Shown here piece after piece: positions 1 through 9,413 of a DNA stretch of 47,095 nt. The DNA comes from Verrucomicrobia bacterium 12-59-8. Lineage in GTDB: Bacteria; Verrucomicrobiota; Verrucomicrobiae; Verrucomicrobiales; Verrucomicrobiaceae. The translations under genes were made by a program, and so were the position numbers. A model generated the notes under the pieces. That model was not told the origin of the DNA. It saw only the letters and a list, made by a program, of their open reading frames with translations, and searched no databases. The stretch is taken from positions 1-47,095 of the forward strand of contig NCCR01000030.1 of assembly GCA_002279765.1 (NCBI GenBank). Reading direction: 5' to 3'. Positions within the stretch are counted from its first letter, which is position 1. The number at the start of each line of letters is the position of its first letter.

Positions 1-439
1 AGTCTTTGAAGATGATGCGTGCTTCACGGTAGGGTTCAGGCGTATCGCTCCAGACGTAGAAATCTCGTTCGGAAGAACCGGGCTTAGCACGGCGCGCACG
101 CTGAAACCACGCATGCTGGTCGCTCGAGTGATTGAGCACCAGTTCGGTGATCACGCGCATGTTGCGCCGATGCGCCTCGTCGAGGAACTCCTGAAAATCC
201 GCGAGTGAACCATAAACGGGATTTACTGCTGTGTAATCCGCCGTGTCATACCCATCATCGCGCAGCGGCGAGGGGTAAAACGGCAGCAGCCAGAGCGCCG
301 TCACCCCGAGTTGCTCCAAATAATTCAGCTTTGAGATCAGTCCCCGAAAATCACCGATTCCGTCCCCATCACCATCGCAAAATGCACGCACATGCAGCTG
401 ATAAATGATAGCATCTTTAAACCACAGTGGATCGCTCAT
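1..439 (-). CDS. treS: Trehalose synthase / maltose alpha-D-glucosyltransferase, N-terminal part (cut by window edge)
   Basis: The reverse strand reads 146 residues from an ATG at 439 to the window edge with no stop. The start [20 protein letters not shown], then [31 protein letters not shown] and [14 protein letters not shown] are the opening strands of the GH13 (alpha-amylase) barrel, including conserved region I (ELVLNH). The block [19 protein letters not shown] is typical of TreS, which interconverts maltose and trehalose in the cytoplasm and in many bacteria feeds a maltokinase/GlgE glucan route. The catalytic residues lie beyond the edge, so a related GH13 enzyme cannot be fully excluded. 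It is divided from xylA by a terminator that belongs to xylA. A C-terminal maltokinase fusion, common in the family, cannot be judged here. Confidence 0.88.
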   Translation of the reverse strand, partial: MSDPLWFKDAIIYQLHVRAFCDGDGDGIGDFRGLISKLNYLEQLGVTALWLLPFYPSPLRDDGYDTADYTAVNPVYGSLADFQEFLDEAHRRNMRVITELVLNHSSDQHAWFQRARRAKPGSSERDFYVWSDTPEPYREARIIFKD

Positions 440-567
440 GAGAACAGGTGCCTCAGTCGGCAGGCAGATGCAAGGCTGCATGCCCCCAGCGCAGAACACC
501 TGCCCGGAAGCCCTATTAATGAATGAGCTTGAATCTTAGTTTGATCTAAAGCTCCTCTTCCGCTTAT

Positions 568-600
568 AAAAAAATGAGGCGGTCGTTGCCGACCGCCTCA
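568..600 (-). terminator. Rho-independent terminator of xylA
   Basis: An 11-bp perfect stem (575-585 with 590-600, TGAGGCGGTCG paired to its complement, 4-base loop) is followed on the minus strand by seven T (568-574). It lies 30 bases after the xylA stop and before treS, so it separates the two minus-strand genes. Confidence 0.9.
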
Positions 601-629
601 CGATTTTAATCCAAGGACTGACCCCGGCT

Positions 630-1940
630 TTACAGGTAGTCGTTCACCAGGTTTTCGAGCATTTCCTGACGACCGCTGCCCAGGAGCGGCTCACCGTTGG
701 CGAGGATGTGGGCTTCGAGTTCGGCAAAGCCAACTTCACCCTTCTCGATCTTCGCACCGATGCCGGAGTCGTAGGAGCTGTAGCGCTGCTTGACGAAGGC
801 GTCGAGACGACCGTCTTCGATCATCGCGTGGGCGATCCTGAGGCCGCGGGCAAAGGCGTCCATGCCGCCGATGTGGGCGTGGAAGAGATCGACGGGTTCA
901 AAGGATTCGCGACGGCACTTGGCGTCGAAGTTGAGACCGCCCGTGGTGAAGCCGCCCATCTTGAGCAGTTCGAGCATGATCTCGGTGGTAAGGTAGATGT
1001 TCGTCGGAAACTGGTCGGTGTCCCACCCGATGAGTTCGTCACCAGTGTTAGCATCCACAGAACCCAGCGCATTAGCGGCGATGGCCACCTGCATCTCATG
1101 ACGCATGGTGTGGCCGGCGAGCGTGGCGTGATTGGTTTCGAGGTTGAGCTTGAAATGGTCGAGCAGGTTGTGCTCGCGCAGGAAGTTCAAACATGCCGCA
1201 GCATCCGAATCGTACTGATGCGTGGAGGGCTCACGGGGCTTGGGCTCGATGTAGAACTGGCCGGTGAAGCCGATCTTCTTCTTGTAATCCACAGCCATGT
1301 GCAGCAGGCGTGCGAGGTGTTCGATCTCACGCTTCATGTCGGTGTTCCAGAGTGTGGCGTAGCCTTCGCGACCACCCCAGAAGGTGTAGCCTTCGCCACC
1401 GAGCCGATGCGTGACGTCCATGGCCTTCTTCACCTGAGCGGCGGCGTAGGCAAAAACACCAGCGTTCGGGCTCGTGGAGGCACCCTGGCAGTAGCGCGCA
1501 TGAGAGAAGAGGCAGGCCGTGCCCCAGAGAAGCTTCTTGCCAGTCTGCTTCTGCGCCTTTTCGAGCTCGTCCGCGACGGCGTCAAAGGCGGCATTGCTCT
1601 CTGCCAGCGTGGCAAGTTCAGGAGCCACGTCACGGTCATGCCAGCAGTAGTAGTCCACGCCGAGCTTGTCCATGAACTCGAAGCAGGCCCACACGCGGCG
1701 CTGCGCATTGGAGACTGAGTTGCTGCCGTCATCCCAGGGGCGCTGGGCAGTGCCGCCACCGAAAGGATCGGACAGCGTGTTGCGCATGGCGTGCCAGTAG
1801 GCGACCGCGAAACGCATCTGTGAGCGCATCGTTTTGCCACCGACGATTTCGTCAGGATTGTAATGCTTGAAGGAGAGCGGGTTGCGGCTCTTGGGTCCTT
1901 CATACTGAATTTTGGGGATGTCAGGGAAAGCGTCGTTCAT
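630..1940 (-). CDS. xylA: Xylose isomerase
   Basis: A 436-residue cytoplasmic enzyme converting D-xylose to D-xylulose, the first step of the isomerase route; XylB at 13567 does the next. Length and sequence fit the E. coli-type (class II) enzymes. Seen directly: WHDRD with His101 and Asp104 at the same positions as the catalytic pair in E. coli XylA, FWGGREGY, the metal-site region [37 protein letters not shown] and GWDTDQFPT. The ATG at 1940 gives the family N-terminus. The transporter gene upstream on the same strand ends 98 bases before this start, so co-transcription is possible. A strong terminator follows at 568-600. I see no XylR-type operator. Confidence 0.97.
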   Translation of the reverse strand: MNDAFPDIPKIQYEGPKSRNPLSFKHYNPDEIVGGKTMRSQMRFAVAYWHAMRNTLSDPFGGGTAQRPWDDGSNSVSNAQRRVWACFEFMDKLGVDYYCWHDRDVAPELATLAESNAAFDAVADELEKAQKQTGKKLLWGTACLFSHARYCQGASTSPNAGVFAYAAAQVKKAMDVTHRLGGEGYTFWGGREGYATLWNTDMKREIEHLARLLHMAVDYKKKIGFTGQFYIEPKPREPSTHQYDSDAAACLNFLREHNLLDHFKLNLETNHATLAGHTMRHEMQVAIAANALGSVDANTGDELIGWDTDQFPTNIYLTTEIMLELLKMGGFTTGGLNFDAKCRRESFEPVDLFHAHIGGMDAFARGLRIAHAMIEDGRLDAFVKQRYSSYDSGIGAKIEKGEVGFAELEAHILANGEPLLGSGRQEMLENLVNDYL

Positions 1941-2038
1941 GATTGGACGGTCAAGGGAGACGGAACCCGGCGGAGTGCAACTGGTTCGTCAGCCTGCATG
2001 CGGACACTTTTTGGGCCAAATTGGACGCCCGCGCTGAC

Positions 2039-3310
2039 TCAGAGCGCCTTTTTGTTCGTCTCCTCGGCCAGCCAGACGGAGACCAGGGTGATGACAGCCA
2101 TGACAATAAGATACACGGCCACCAGCCACGGTTTGCCACCGGTTCGGTCGAGCAAAGCCGTGGCGATGAGTGGGGCCAGACCACCCGCCAGCGGCGAGGC
2201 GAGCTGATAACCAAGCGACGCACCGCTGTAACGCACCCGTGTGCCGAAAAGCTCGGAGAAGAACGCCGCCTGCGGGCCATACATCGCCGCATGACCGATG
2301 AGACCAATGACGACGGCCAAAATAACGAGCGTCATCTGCTTGGTCTCGATCATCCAGAAAAACGGAAACGCGAAGAGCAGCAGAAAGAACGCACCGCCGA
2401 GATACACCGGCCGTCTGCCAACGCGATCCGACAGCGCCCCAAAGCACGGAATGGCGACCAGTTGCACGGCGGAACCAATGAGCACCGCATTGAGCAGCAT
2501 GGCCTGCGGCATCCCGAGCTGCTGCGAGCCGTAGCTGAGGACCAGCACGGTGAAGATGTAGAAGAAGGCGTTCTCTGCAAAGCGCGCCCCCATGGCGAGC
2601 AGCACGTTGCGTGGGTGATCACGCAGCACGGCGAAAATCGGCACCTTCGGACCCGGATCCCGCGCTTTGGCCTGGGTGAAAACCGGGCTCTCAATGATCT
2701 TCAGCCGAATGAACATGCCGACCCCCAGGAGAAGCACCCCGAGCAGAAAGGGCACCCGCCAGCCCCAGGAAAGAAAAGCGCCCTCATTCATCGACGACAC
2801 AATCATAAAGACGGCATTGGCCAGCAGCAGCCCCACAGGCACACCGGCCTGCACCCAGCTCGCATAATACCCACGCTTGCCTGCCGCACCATGCTCCACG
2901 GCCATGAGCACCGCCCCGCCCCATTCCCCGCCGACACCGAAGCCCTGGATGAAACGCAGCAGCACGAGCAAGATGGGCGCCCAGACGCCGACCTGCGGAT
3001 ACGTCGGCAGCAGACCTATCAACACCGTCGCCACCCCCATCAGCATGAGCGTGGTCACCAGCATGGATTTGCGGCCGATCTTGTCTCCGAAATGACCGAA
3101 AACGATGCCTCCGATCGGTCGCGCGAAGAAGCCGACCGCGTAAGTCGCGAATGCCGCCATCGTGCCCGCGAGCGGATCAAAATTCGGGAAGAACAGCTTG
3201 TTGAAGACCAGCGCCGACGCCGTGCCATAGAGAAAAAAGTCATACCACTCGATGGTGGTACCGATGAAGCTGGCAATGACGACGCGGCGGGTGCTGTTAG
3301 GATCGGACAT
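2039..3310 (-). CDS. MFS transporter, metabolite:H+ symporter (MHS/ShiA-ProP-like) family
   Basis: A 12-helix inner-membrane symporter of 423 residues. MHS-family marks are visible: ASFIGTTIEWYDFFLYGTAS at the first helix, FGHFGDKIGRKSML in the first cytoplasmic loop, RFIQGFGVGGEWGGAVLMAVEH and, in the second half, FGALSDRVGRRP. The frame stays open to 3391, but the ATG at 3310 (MSDPNSTRRVV) sits just before helix 1 as in homologues, so it is preferred. Known family members carry proline/betaine, shikimate, alpha-ketoglutarate, citrate or sugar-like acids; the substrate cannot be read from sequence. Its place upstream of xylA on the same strand suggests, but does not show, a pentose-related substrate. 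Confidence 0.9.
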   Translation of the reverse strand: MSDPNSTRRVVIASFIGTTIEWYDFFLYGTASALVFNKLFFPNFDPLAGTMAAFATYAVGFFARPIGGIVFGHFGDKIGRKSMLVTTLMLMGVATVLIGLLPTYPQVGVWAPILLVLLRFIQGFGVGGEWGGAVLMAVEHGAAGKRGYYASWVQAGVPVGLLLANAVFMIVSSMNEGAFLSWGWRVPFLLGVLLLGVGMFIRLKIIESPVFTQAKARDPGPKVPIFAVLRDHPRNVLLAMGARFAENAFFYIFTVLVLSYGSQQLGMPQAMLLNAVLIGSAVQLVAIPCFGALSDRVGRRPVYLGGAFFLLLFAFPFFWMIETKQMTLVILAVVIGLIGHAAMYGPQAAFFSELFGTRVRYSGASLGYQLASPLAGGLAPLIATALLDRTGGKPWLVAVYLIVMAVITLVSVWLAEETNKKAL

Positions 3311-3421
3311 GGCTTGGAGCCGTTCAGGCTGACGAATCACAGGGCCTAACACAAGACGAAAAGATTTCTGCATCACTCTGGCCGCATCCAAATTGCGCCA
3401 CCGGTGTTCAAGACTGCCACT

Positions 3422-4519
3422 ATGAAGACCGCCGTCTGCCTCCCCTTCCTCGCCACGCTGCTCCTCGGTGGCATTTCACTGTTCGGCCAGACCACCGGCA
3501 CCCCCATCGACTGGGACAAAGCCAAGCAACTCTACCAGCGCGAACAACGCGGGGAAAAGCTAAGTCCCGAGGAGCAGACCTACCTCAACAAAGCCAAGGA
3601 AGCACGCAAAGGCGGCGGTGGTGGTGGCGGTCACCCGGCGAATCAACGCAGAGCTCCAGACACGCTCAAGCCCCTATCTGACATGAGCGCCAATGAATCG
3701 TATGAAGGCGAGGACGGCGGCCTCTACGGCAAAGGCAGCAACGAACCCCCAGAGGCACTGAAAAAGTCAGCCGTCGAAGCTCTTGCCCAGATCAAACCCC
3801 TCGATGCCGCAGGCAAGCCCTCCGACAGCGGCACGATCGCGCTGGTTTCCATCAGCATGTCCAACGCCACGCAGGAGTTCTCATTCTTCAAAGGCATCGC
3901 CGACAAAGACGCGCGCAAATCCGACAAACTCACCATCGTCGATTGCGCGCAGGGTGGCCAGACCATGGCTGCTTGGGCACAGCCGGACGGCCGTCCATGG
4001 CCCGAAGCCATGAACCGCTTGAAACGCGCCGAAGTCAGTCCGCAGCAGGTGCAGGTGGCCTGGGTGAAACTCGCCAACGCCGGCCCCTCCGGCTCCAAGT
4101 CCGAGCATCTGGCCACATTGGAGGCCGACACCATCACAGTCCTGCACCTTCTCAAAGAGCGCTTCCCCAATCTGCGCATCGCCTACCTTGGCAGTCGCAT
4201 CTACGCAGGCCACGCCAGCACAGGCCTCAATCCTGAACCCTATGCGTTTGAGGGTGCCTTCGCCGTACGCCATCTCATCCAGCAGCAAATGAACGGCGAT
4301 GTTTCCCTCGCCCTCACCAAATCACCCCTCCTCCTCTGGGGCCCCTATCTCTGGGCCAATGGTGAAACAGGCCGCAATCTTGACGGCCTCAAATACACGA
4401 GGGAAGATTTCGTCGGCGACGGCACCCACCCCAGCAACAGCGGTCGTGAAAAAGTCGCGAAGCAACTGCTTGAGTTCTTCGCCACCAGTCCATTGGCGAA
4501 GGGGTGGTTCGCGAAATGA
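3422..4519 (+). CDS. Secreted SGNH/GDSL-like hydrolase (sialate-esterase-like)
   Basis: A 365-residue exported protein. The ATG at 3422 (MKTAVCLPFLATLLLGGIS) gives a clean signal peptide; an ATG at 3404 in the same frame would add six residues. After the signal comes a short charged segment (WDKAKQLYQREQRGEKLSPEEQ) and a run of seven glycines. The main domain is SGNH-like: SISMSN is a possible nucleophile region, QGGQTM a possible oxyanion block, and DGTHPSNSGREKVA near the C-terminus is the Asp-x-x-His block. Such enzymes deacetylate sugars or polysaccharides outside the cytoplasm. Substrate unknown, and the assignment of the Ser is tentative. It converges on the helicase gene, with a palindromic repeat between them. 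Confidence 0.75.
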   Translation: MKTAVCLPFLATLLLGGISLFGQTTGTPIDWDKAKQLYQREQRGEKLSPEEQTYLNKAKEARKGGGGGGGHPANQRRAPDTLKPLSDMSANESYEGEDGGLYGKGSNEPPEALKKSAVEALAQIKPLDAAGKPSDSGTIALVSISMSNATQEFSFFKGIADKDARKSDKLTIVDCAQGGQTMAAWAQPDGRPWPEAMNRLKRAEVSPQQVQVAWVKLANAGPSGSKSEHLATLEADTITVLHLLKERFPNLRIAYLGSRIYAGHASTGLNPEPYAFEGAFAVRHLIQQQMNGDVSLALTKSPLLLWGPYLWANGETGRNLDGLKYTREDFVGDGTHPSNSGREKVAKQLLEFFATSPLAKGWFAK

Positions 4520-4532
4520 TCGCCCATTCGTA

Positions 4533-4561
4533 GAACGGGTGTGGCGACAGCCCGCCCGTTT
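4533..4561. repeat. REP-like palindromic repeat, family A, copy 1
   Basis: A 29-base imperfect palindrome: outer stem GAACGGG/CCCGTTT, inner stem GGC/GCC around a GACA loop. A core of 23 bases (4537-4559) is identical to copy 2 at 22893-22915, while the outer stem arms differ in a pairing-preserving way. It lies between the convergent SGNH and helicase genes, so it could act as a 3' end or mRNA-stability element. Function is inferred. Confidence 0.7.
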
Positions 4562-4613
4562 GCCTAGCGGCACCGAAAAGAAATGCTCCCTGCGACGGCA
4601 CCCATACAGAAAC

Positions 4614-6074
4614 TTACCGTCCGGTCAGCCGCTTCCACAGACCCCGTGCGCCGTCAGGGGTCGTGTTTTGTTGGGGCATCTGGGCTGGCTGCCTTGGCGC
4701 TGAGCCCGACGAAGAGCGGCGCTCGCCACCCTGACGTCCGCCTCCGCCCTGACCACCTTGCCCACCAGAACGACCACCACCTTGGCCACCATAACCACCG
4801 GAACGGCCTCCGCCTTGTCCACCGCCACCACCTGGGCGTCCACCACCCTGCCCTTGCGGGCGGCGGGGTTGCGATGAGCGCTGTTCCCGGCGCTCCGGCC
4901 GTTCATCGCTGAACGGCTGGGGTGCGGCGTTGTAATCGAAGCCTTCCGCCTTTTTACGAACGAGGCCACGATTGATAAAACGTTCCAGCTTGCGCACATC
5001 GGGCAGCTCATCAGGCGAGACAAAGCTGATCGCGTCGCCAATGGCCTGCGCACGGCCCGTGCGGCCGATGCGGTGTACATAGTCTTCCACGATGTGCGGG
5101 AAGTCGAAATTAACCACATGCGAAATGCCATCTACATCGATGCCACGTGCGGCAATGTCGGTAGCCACAAGAACTCGCACCGTCCCGGTCTTGAAATCAT
5201 CCAGCGCGCGCAGGCGCTGGTTCTGCGAGCGGTTGGCATGCAGCGTGGCGCACTTCACGCCGGTCGATTCGAGCTTTTTGGCGATCTTATCTGCGCCATG
5301 CTTGGTGCGGCTGAAAACGAGCACCATCTGCATTTTTTCATCCTTCAGCAGATGCGAGAGCAGCGGCATTTTGAGGTGCTTGTGCACCTCATAGACAAGC
5401 TGGGTCACCGTCTCCGCCGGATTCGCACGCTTGCCGATCTGCACAATCTTCGGCGCACGTTGGAACTCATGCGTGAGGGTTTCGATCTCCTTCGACAGCG
5501 TGGCAGAAAACATCAGCGTCTGCCGCTTCTTCGGCAGTTGATTGATGACACGGCGGATGTCCGGCAAAAAGCCCATGTCCAGCATGCGGTCGGCTTCATC
5601 CAGTACAAGATATTCGAGCTGGGAAAAATCCGCGCAACGCTGCTCCATCAAATCAAGCAAACGCCCAGGACAGGCGATCACGATGTCGCTTCCGGCACGC
5701 AGCGCGTCCTTCTGGGGTTTTTCACCGACGCCACCATAGATTTTGGCGATCTTCAACGGCAGATGCCTGGCATAGGCCAGCACGTTCTCCTCGATCTGTG
5801 CCACGAGTTCACGCGTCGGTGCCAGCACAAGCACTCGCGTGCGGCGGCGCTGCCCCTGAGCAACGGGGTTTGATGTCAGGCGGGTCAGGATCGGCAGGGT
5901 GAAAGCCGCAGTCTTGCCGGTGCCGGTCTGCGCGATGCCGATCACGTCTCCACCTTGAATGACCACCGGAATTGCCGCAGCTTGAATGGGGGTTGGTTCC
6001 GTATAACCGGCTTCTTCGATGGCAGTGAGGATGTTCGGGTCGAGGCCGAGAGCTTTGAAAGACATGTGATCCAT
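4614..6074 (-). CDS. rhlE: DEAD-box ATP-dependent RNA helicase, RhlE-like, with Gly/Arg-rich tail
   Basis: A 486-residue cytoplasmic helicase that remodels RNA duplexes in ribosome assembly, decay or cold response. All core motifs are present: Q motif (FKALGLDPNI...PTPIQ), AQTGTGKTAAF (motif I), PTRELVAQI (Ia), VLDEADRML (II), FSATL (III), VFSRTKHGADKIAKKL (IV), ATDIAARGIDVDGISHVVNF (V) and HRIGRTGRA (VI). From about residue 385 the tail is basic and rich in GGG, GGR and QGG repeats, the RNA-binding extension seen in RhlE/CsdA relatives. The RhlE subgroup is a best guess from the compact core and the tail; DEAD-box identity is certain. Monocistronic: AlkA upstream on the same strand ends 58 bases before its start. 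Confidence 0.93.
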   Translation of the reverse strand: MDHMSFKALGLDPNILTAIEEAGYTEPTPIQAAAIPVVIQGGDVIGIAQTGTGKTAAFTLPILTRLTSNPVAQGQRRRTRVLVLAPTRELVAQIEENVLAYARHLPLKIAKIYGGVGEKPQKDALRAGSDIVIACPGRLLDLMEQRCADFSQLEYLVLDEADRMLDMGFLPDIRRVINQLPKKRQTLMFSATLSKEIETLTHEFQRAPKIVQIGKRANPAETVTQLVYEVHKHLKMPLLSHLLKDEKMQMVLVFSRTKHGADKIAKKLESTGVKCATLHANRSQNQRLRALDDFKTGTVRVLVATDIAARGIDVDGISHVVNFDFPHIVEDYVHRIGRTGRAQAIGDAISFVSPDELPDVRKLERFINRGLVRKKAEGFDYNAAPQPFSDERPERREQRSSQPRRPQGQGGGRPGGGGGQGGGRSGGYGGQGGGRSGGQGGQGGGGRQGGERRSSSGSAPRQPAQMPQQNTTPDGARGLWKRLTGR

Positions 6075-6132
6075 CCTTAGCCGCCGATAGGGCTATTAGC
6101 AATGACACGTTTCTGCCCTCAATCTCCAGACC

Positions 6133-6768
6133 TCAAGCCTTCGCCGCATCCGCCGCGCGCCACAGATACCACGCGGCCAGGGTTCGGTGCGGCTGCCAGC
6201 GCTCAGCCAGCACACGAAATTCCTTCGGCTTCGGCATCTCATCGAGTTTCTTCGCGACGCGCCACCCGTTACGCACGCCGAAGTCGTCACTGGGAAACAC
6301 GTCAGGCCTGCCGAGGGTGAAGATCAGCAGCATCTCCACCGTCCAGCGGCCCACGCCGCGCACGGCGACGAGGCGTTCGATCAATTCCTCGTCATCGAGC
6401 TTGAGCGCCGCCACACGCTTGGGGATCTGCCCGCTGAGCGTCTTGGTGGCAATGTCGCGAATGGCGAGCATCTTGCCTGCGGAAAAGCCGCAGCCGCGCA
6501 GCGCTTCATCACTCGCGTCCAGCACCTGCTGAGGCTGCGGGAAACGCGTCAGTGGAAACAAGGCCTTAAACCTGCGAAGGATGGCCTCCGCCGCGTTCGC
6601 ATGCAGCTGCTGGTGCGCCACCGCGCTGACCAGCGCCTCGTACGGCGAGCGCTTCTGCGGCACCAGCTGGCACGGGCCATGCGCCTTGATCAGTCGGCGC
6701 ATGACTGCGCAGCGCTTGGAGAGATGAGCTTCACCTTCAGAATGCATGGCGGCACAGGATTGCGACAT
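6133..6768 (-). CDS. DNA-3-methyladenine glycosylase II-like protein (HhH-GPD, AlkA family)
   Basis: A 211-residue base-excision repair enzyme of the HhH-GPD fold that removes alkylated purines. Visible: YEALVSAVAHQQLHANAA (first helices of the GPD domain), the helix-hairpin-helix LVAVRGVGRWTVEMLLIFTL, and RPDVFPSDDFGVR, where the second Asp of SDD matches the catalytic Asp of AlkA. No C-terminal 4Fe-4S cysteines, which fits AlkA rather than endonuclease III. It lacks AlkA's N-terminal extra domain, like the short Mag-type enzymes. The ATG at 6747 is an alternative start. It is divergent from the FHA gene at 6849. Confidence 0.88.
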   Translation of the reverse strand: MSQSCAAMHSEGEAHLSKRCAVMRRLIKAHGPCQLVPQKRSPYEALVSAVAHQQLHANAAEAILRRFKALFPLTRFPQPQQVLDASDEALRGCGFSAGKMLAIRDIATKTLSGQIPKRVAALKLDDEELIERLVAVRGVGRWTVEMLLIFTLGRPDVFPSDDFGVRNGWRVAKKLDEMPKPKEFRVLAERWQPHRTLAAWYLWRAADAAKA

Positions 6769-6848
6769 CGAAACAATTGCAAGATTGATTCAACGCTCGA
6801 AATCGGGTTTGATTCGTATCTACGTCAGTCTCGATCTCACCAGCAACC

Positions 6849-9314
6849 ATGGCACAACTTACTTTTGTTCTCGACGACGGCCAGGAAATCCTGGTCCTTC
6901 TGGCAGAGCACATGAGGATAGGTCGCTGGGAAGACAATGATGTGGTCATCGATGATGAACGTATCTCAAAACACCATGCCGAGTTGGTGCACAATGCGGA
7001 CGGCAGCATCCAGTTGTTTGACACCAACTCCACCGCCGGCACCTTCGTCAACGGCGAGCGCGTGAGCAGCCGCACCATCCGCCATGGCGACAAGTTGTCC
7101 TTCGGTCCGCTGACCGCCGTGCTTGATCTAGCCGATCCTGCCGCCAACGCCAGCACCACCGCTACAGCGCCGGCAGGAGATAAAACCCAGGCTTTCACCA
7201 TCGACCAGCCGGTCAAAGCCGACAAAATCGCCACCCGCAAACGCTACAGAGGCGGCAAACAGACCTCCCTCCCTGACGTAGATCTCCCAGCCCGGCAGCA
7301 GTCCGACCTTCAAGAGGCGGCCACACGGCTTGATAGGGACAAAGCTCGGTTGCAGTCCGAACTGGATACCGTGCAGCAAGAGCTGCGCGACTGGCAGGAA
7401 CGGTCCGCAGCAGAGCATCAACAGCATCAGTCCCGTGTGGACGCTCTCCGGGCCGAGGAAGAACGCCTGACCCCCGTCAAGACGGCGCTTCATGAGGCTG
7501 AGACGGCGCACGGCGAGTGGCTCAAGTCCATCCAAGCTCTGACCACCCGTCACGAGGAACACACCGCCTCCCTGCAGCACCTCACCCTCCAGCATGAACA
7601 GAAAGCCGCTGATTTGCAGCGTCTTCTCCAAGCTGAAACCGCTGCCAGGCACGAGTTGGAAGGCCTGGCCACACACCGGGATCAGGCGCTGGCCCACCTC
7701 CAGCAGATCCGCGCCGAGAGTGTGCATGGCGAGACGGTGCTCGACGATCTGCGCCGCCAGATCGCCGAACTCGAAACCCGCAGCCAGGAGAGCAAAGACA
7801 TCGCCGAAGTTCGCGACGACCAGTTGAAAGCCGCTGAAAAGAAGCTGGAGCAGCTCTCCCACCACCGCACTCAGATCGAGGCGCACATCCATGAGCTCAC
7901 CGGCACGGAAGAAAAACTCGTGCAGGCTCGGGCGCATTGCCGCGTAGCAGAGACGCAGCACGCCGCGCTCACCGCCGCCATTACCGGGCTTGCGGCGGAT
8001 CAGCAGCGCACTGCCGCCACTGTCAAAGATCTTGAAGCCCGCATCGCCACGCTGCAGCACTCCCACCAGCAGGCTGTTACAGCCACCGAAACCTCCCTCG
8101 CCTCACGGCAGCGCTCAGAGGAATCCCTCGGACGCATCAAAGCTGAACTTACCGCACGAGAGGCAGATCTCGTCACACGCAAGACCGAACTGGCCGCCGA
8201 AACACAGCGGCTGGAACAAGCCCAGGCACGCCGCGCTAAACTCGAACTGCAGTGCCAGGCACTCGCTGAAACCGGGCAAAAACTCGCCAGTGTCCAGTCG
8301 CAACTCGCCACCACCGAACAGCAGCTTGCTGAGGTTAAAACCGCCATCGCCGCAGCCGCAGCGCAGCTCGCTGAGCAGCAGTCCACACTCAAGACGCTCG
8401 CCAGCGAGGAAAGCGCAGTGAGGGGACGCATCGACGTCTTGCACGCTCGCGAGAATGACCTGCGCGCCGAGCTAACGCAGCTTGGAGTTTCCGAACGCAG
8501 CCAGCGCACCCGTTTTGAGGAAGTCCGCCAGTTGGCCGCCGACGCTGAAAAAAACCACACGGCACAGCAGCAGCAGCTCGCCGTCAGCCTCGCCACTGCG
8601 CGCAGCGAGCTGGCAGATCTCTTGTCCCGGCTCCAGCCTCTGCGCGACTGGAAGGAAGCCATGGACCAGCTCTACGCGCGTCTCGCCACGCTACCGCAGG
8701 ATTCCGCCGAAGCGCGCGATCTCTGGCACGAAATCGAAAAAGAAAAGGCGGGGCTCCACGAACTCATCACCACCGCTCGCTCCCAGGCACATGCCGCTGA
8801 GCCTGGAACACCTCCCTCCATCAGCCAGCCCCAAGTGGTGGTGAAAACCGAGCCTCCTCGCGGCACCCGCGCCCGTGGCATGCCAACGTCCGGCACCGCG
8901 CAGGAAACCACGCTGAGATCACGCCTCAGCCACCTGCGTGAAAGTGTTCAGCGCGAAGAATCCCGCCTCGAACAACTGCGCATCGAACGCATGCGGCATG
9001 AAGCCCCACACCGTGCCAGCCCTGCTGCCGAGGCCATGATGCGCGAGCAAACCCGCCATCTTGAGGCCAGGATCCGTCAGGACCAGGAACGCCATCACGC
9101 CTTGCAGCGCAGCATCGAAATGTCCCACGCCGAGGAGGAAAAACGGCGTGAGCGGCTCGTCGAACTGGAACGCAAGCTCTCCGATCTGCGTGCCGACATC
9201 TCCGATGCAGAACGCCAGCGGAGCGAGCTGCGCCAGCAGTCCGATCTCGCTCACACCGAGCTCAAAAATTTTGAGGCAGCCATCGACCGTATGACCAAAA
9301 AAACAGCGGAATGA
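6849..9314 (+). CDS. FHA-domain protein with very long coiled coil (paralogue 1)
   Basis: An 821-residue protein with no signal peptide or membrane helix, so probably cytoplasmic. Residues 1-95 form an FHA domain: GR at 25-26, SKHH (Ser40, His43), Asn60-Ser61 and TFVNGER, the phosphothreonine-contact positions of the fold. A linker to about 150 precedes a nearly unbroken coiled coil to about 645 (heptad-rich, many Gln, Ala, Glu, Leu), then a proline-containing break (EPGTPPSISQP) and a second coil (about 690-821). It likely binds phosphoproteins and forms rods or scaffolds. The next gene is a shorter copy. A possible kinase partner is the Ser/Thr kinase at 28201; this pairing is speculation. 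The specific function is not known to me. Confidence 0.85.
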   Translation: MAQLTFVLDDGQEILVLLAEHMRIGRWEDNDVVIDDERISKHHAELVHNADGSIQLFDTNSTAGTFVNGERVSSRTIRHGDKLSFGPLTAVLDLADPAANASTTATAPAGDKTQAFTIDQPVKADKIATRKRYRGGKQTSLPDVDLPARQQSDLQEAATRLDRDKARLQSELDTVQQELRDWQERSAAEHQQHQSRVDALRAEEERLTPVKTALHEAETAHGEWLKSIQALTTRHEEHTASLQHLTLQHEQKAADLQRLLQAETAARHELEGLATHRDQALAHLQQIRAESVHGETVLDDLRRQIAELETRSQESKDIAEVRDDQLKAAEKKLEQLSHHRTQIEAHIHELTGTEEKLVQARAHCRVAETQHAALTAAITGLAADQQRTAATVKDLEARIATLQHSHQQAVTATETSLASRQRSEESLGRIKAELTAREADLVTRKTELAAETQRLEQAQARRAKLELQCQALAETGQKLASVQSQLATTEQQLAEVKTAIAAAAAQLAEQQSTLKTLASEESAVRGRIDVLHARENDLRAELTQLGVSERSQRTRFEEVRQLAADAEKNHTAQQQQLAVSLATARSELADLLSRLQPLRDWKEAMDQLYARLATLPQDSAEARDLWHEIEKEKAGLHELITTARSQAHAAEPGTPPSISQPQVVVKTEPPRGTRARGMPTSGTAQETTLRSRLSHLRESVQREESRLEQLRIERMRHEAPHRASPAAEAMMREQTRHLEARIRQDQERHHALQRSIEMSHAEEEKRRERLVELERKLSDLRADISDAERQRSELRQQSDLAHTELKNFEAAIDRMTKKTAE

Positions 9315-9413
9315 GGCACTAATCCTGCATTCATTTCATCGCCGATTCAAATGCCCGATTGATTCCACGCACATCATCGACATTGCTGTAGCGGTTTCAG
9401 TGCTAAATCCCCC

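Noticed and set aside
708..1718. 336-codon open frame opposite xylA
   Set aside because: Antisense of a well-conserved enzyme; no recognisable domain.
1943..3349. 468-codon open frame opposite the MHS transporter
   Set aside because: The composition (His, Arg, Gln, Glu-rich, no hydrophobic core) is that of an antisense shadow; the transporter has all family motifs.
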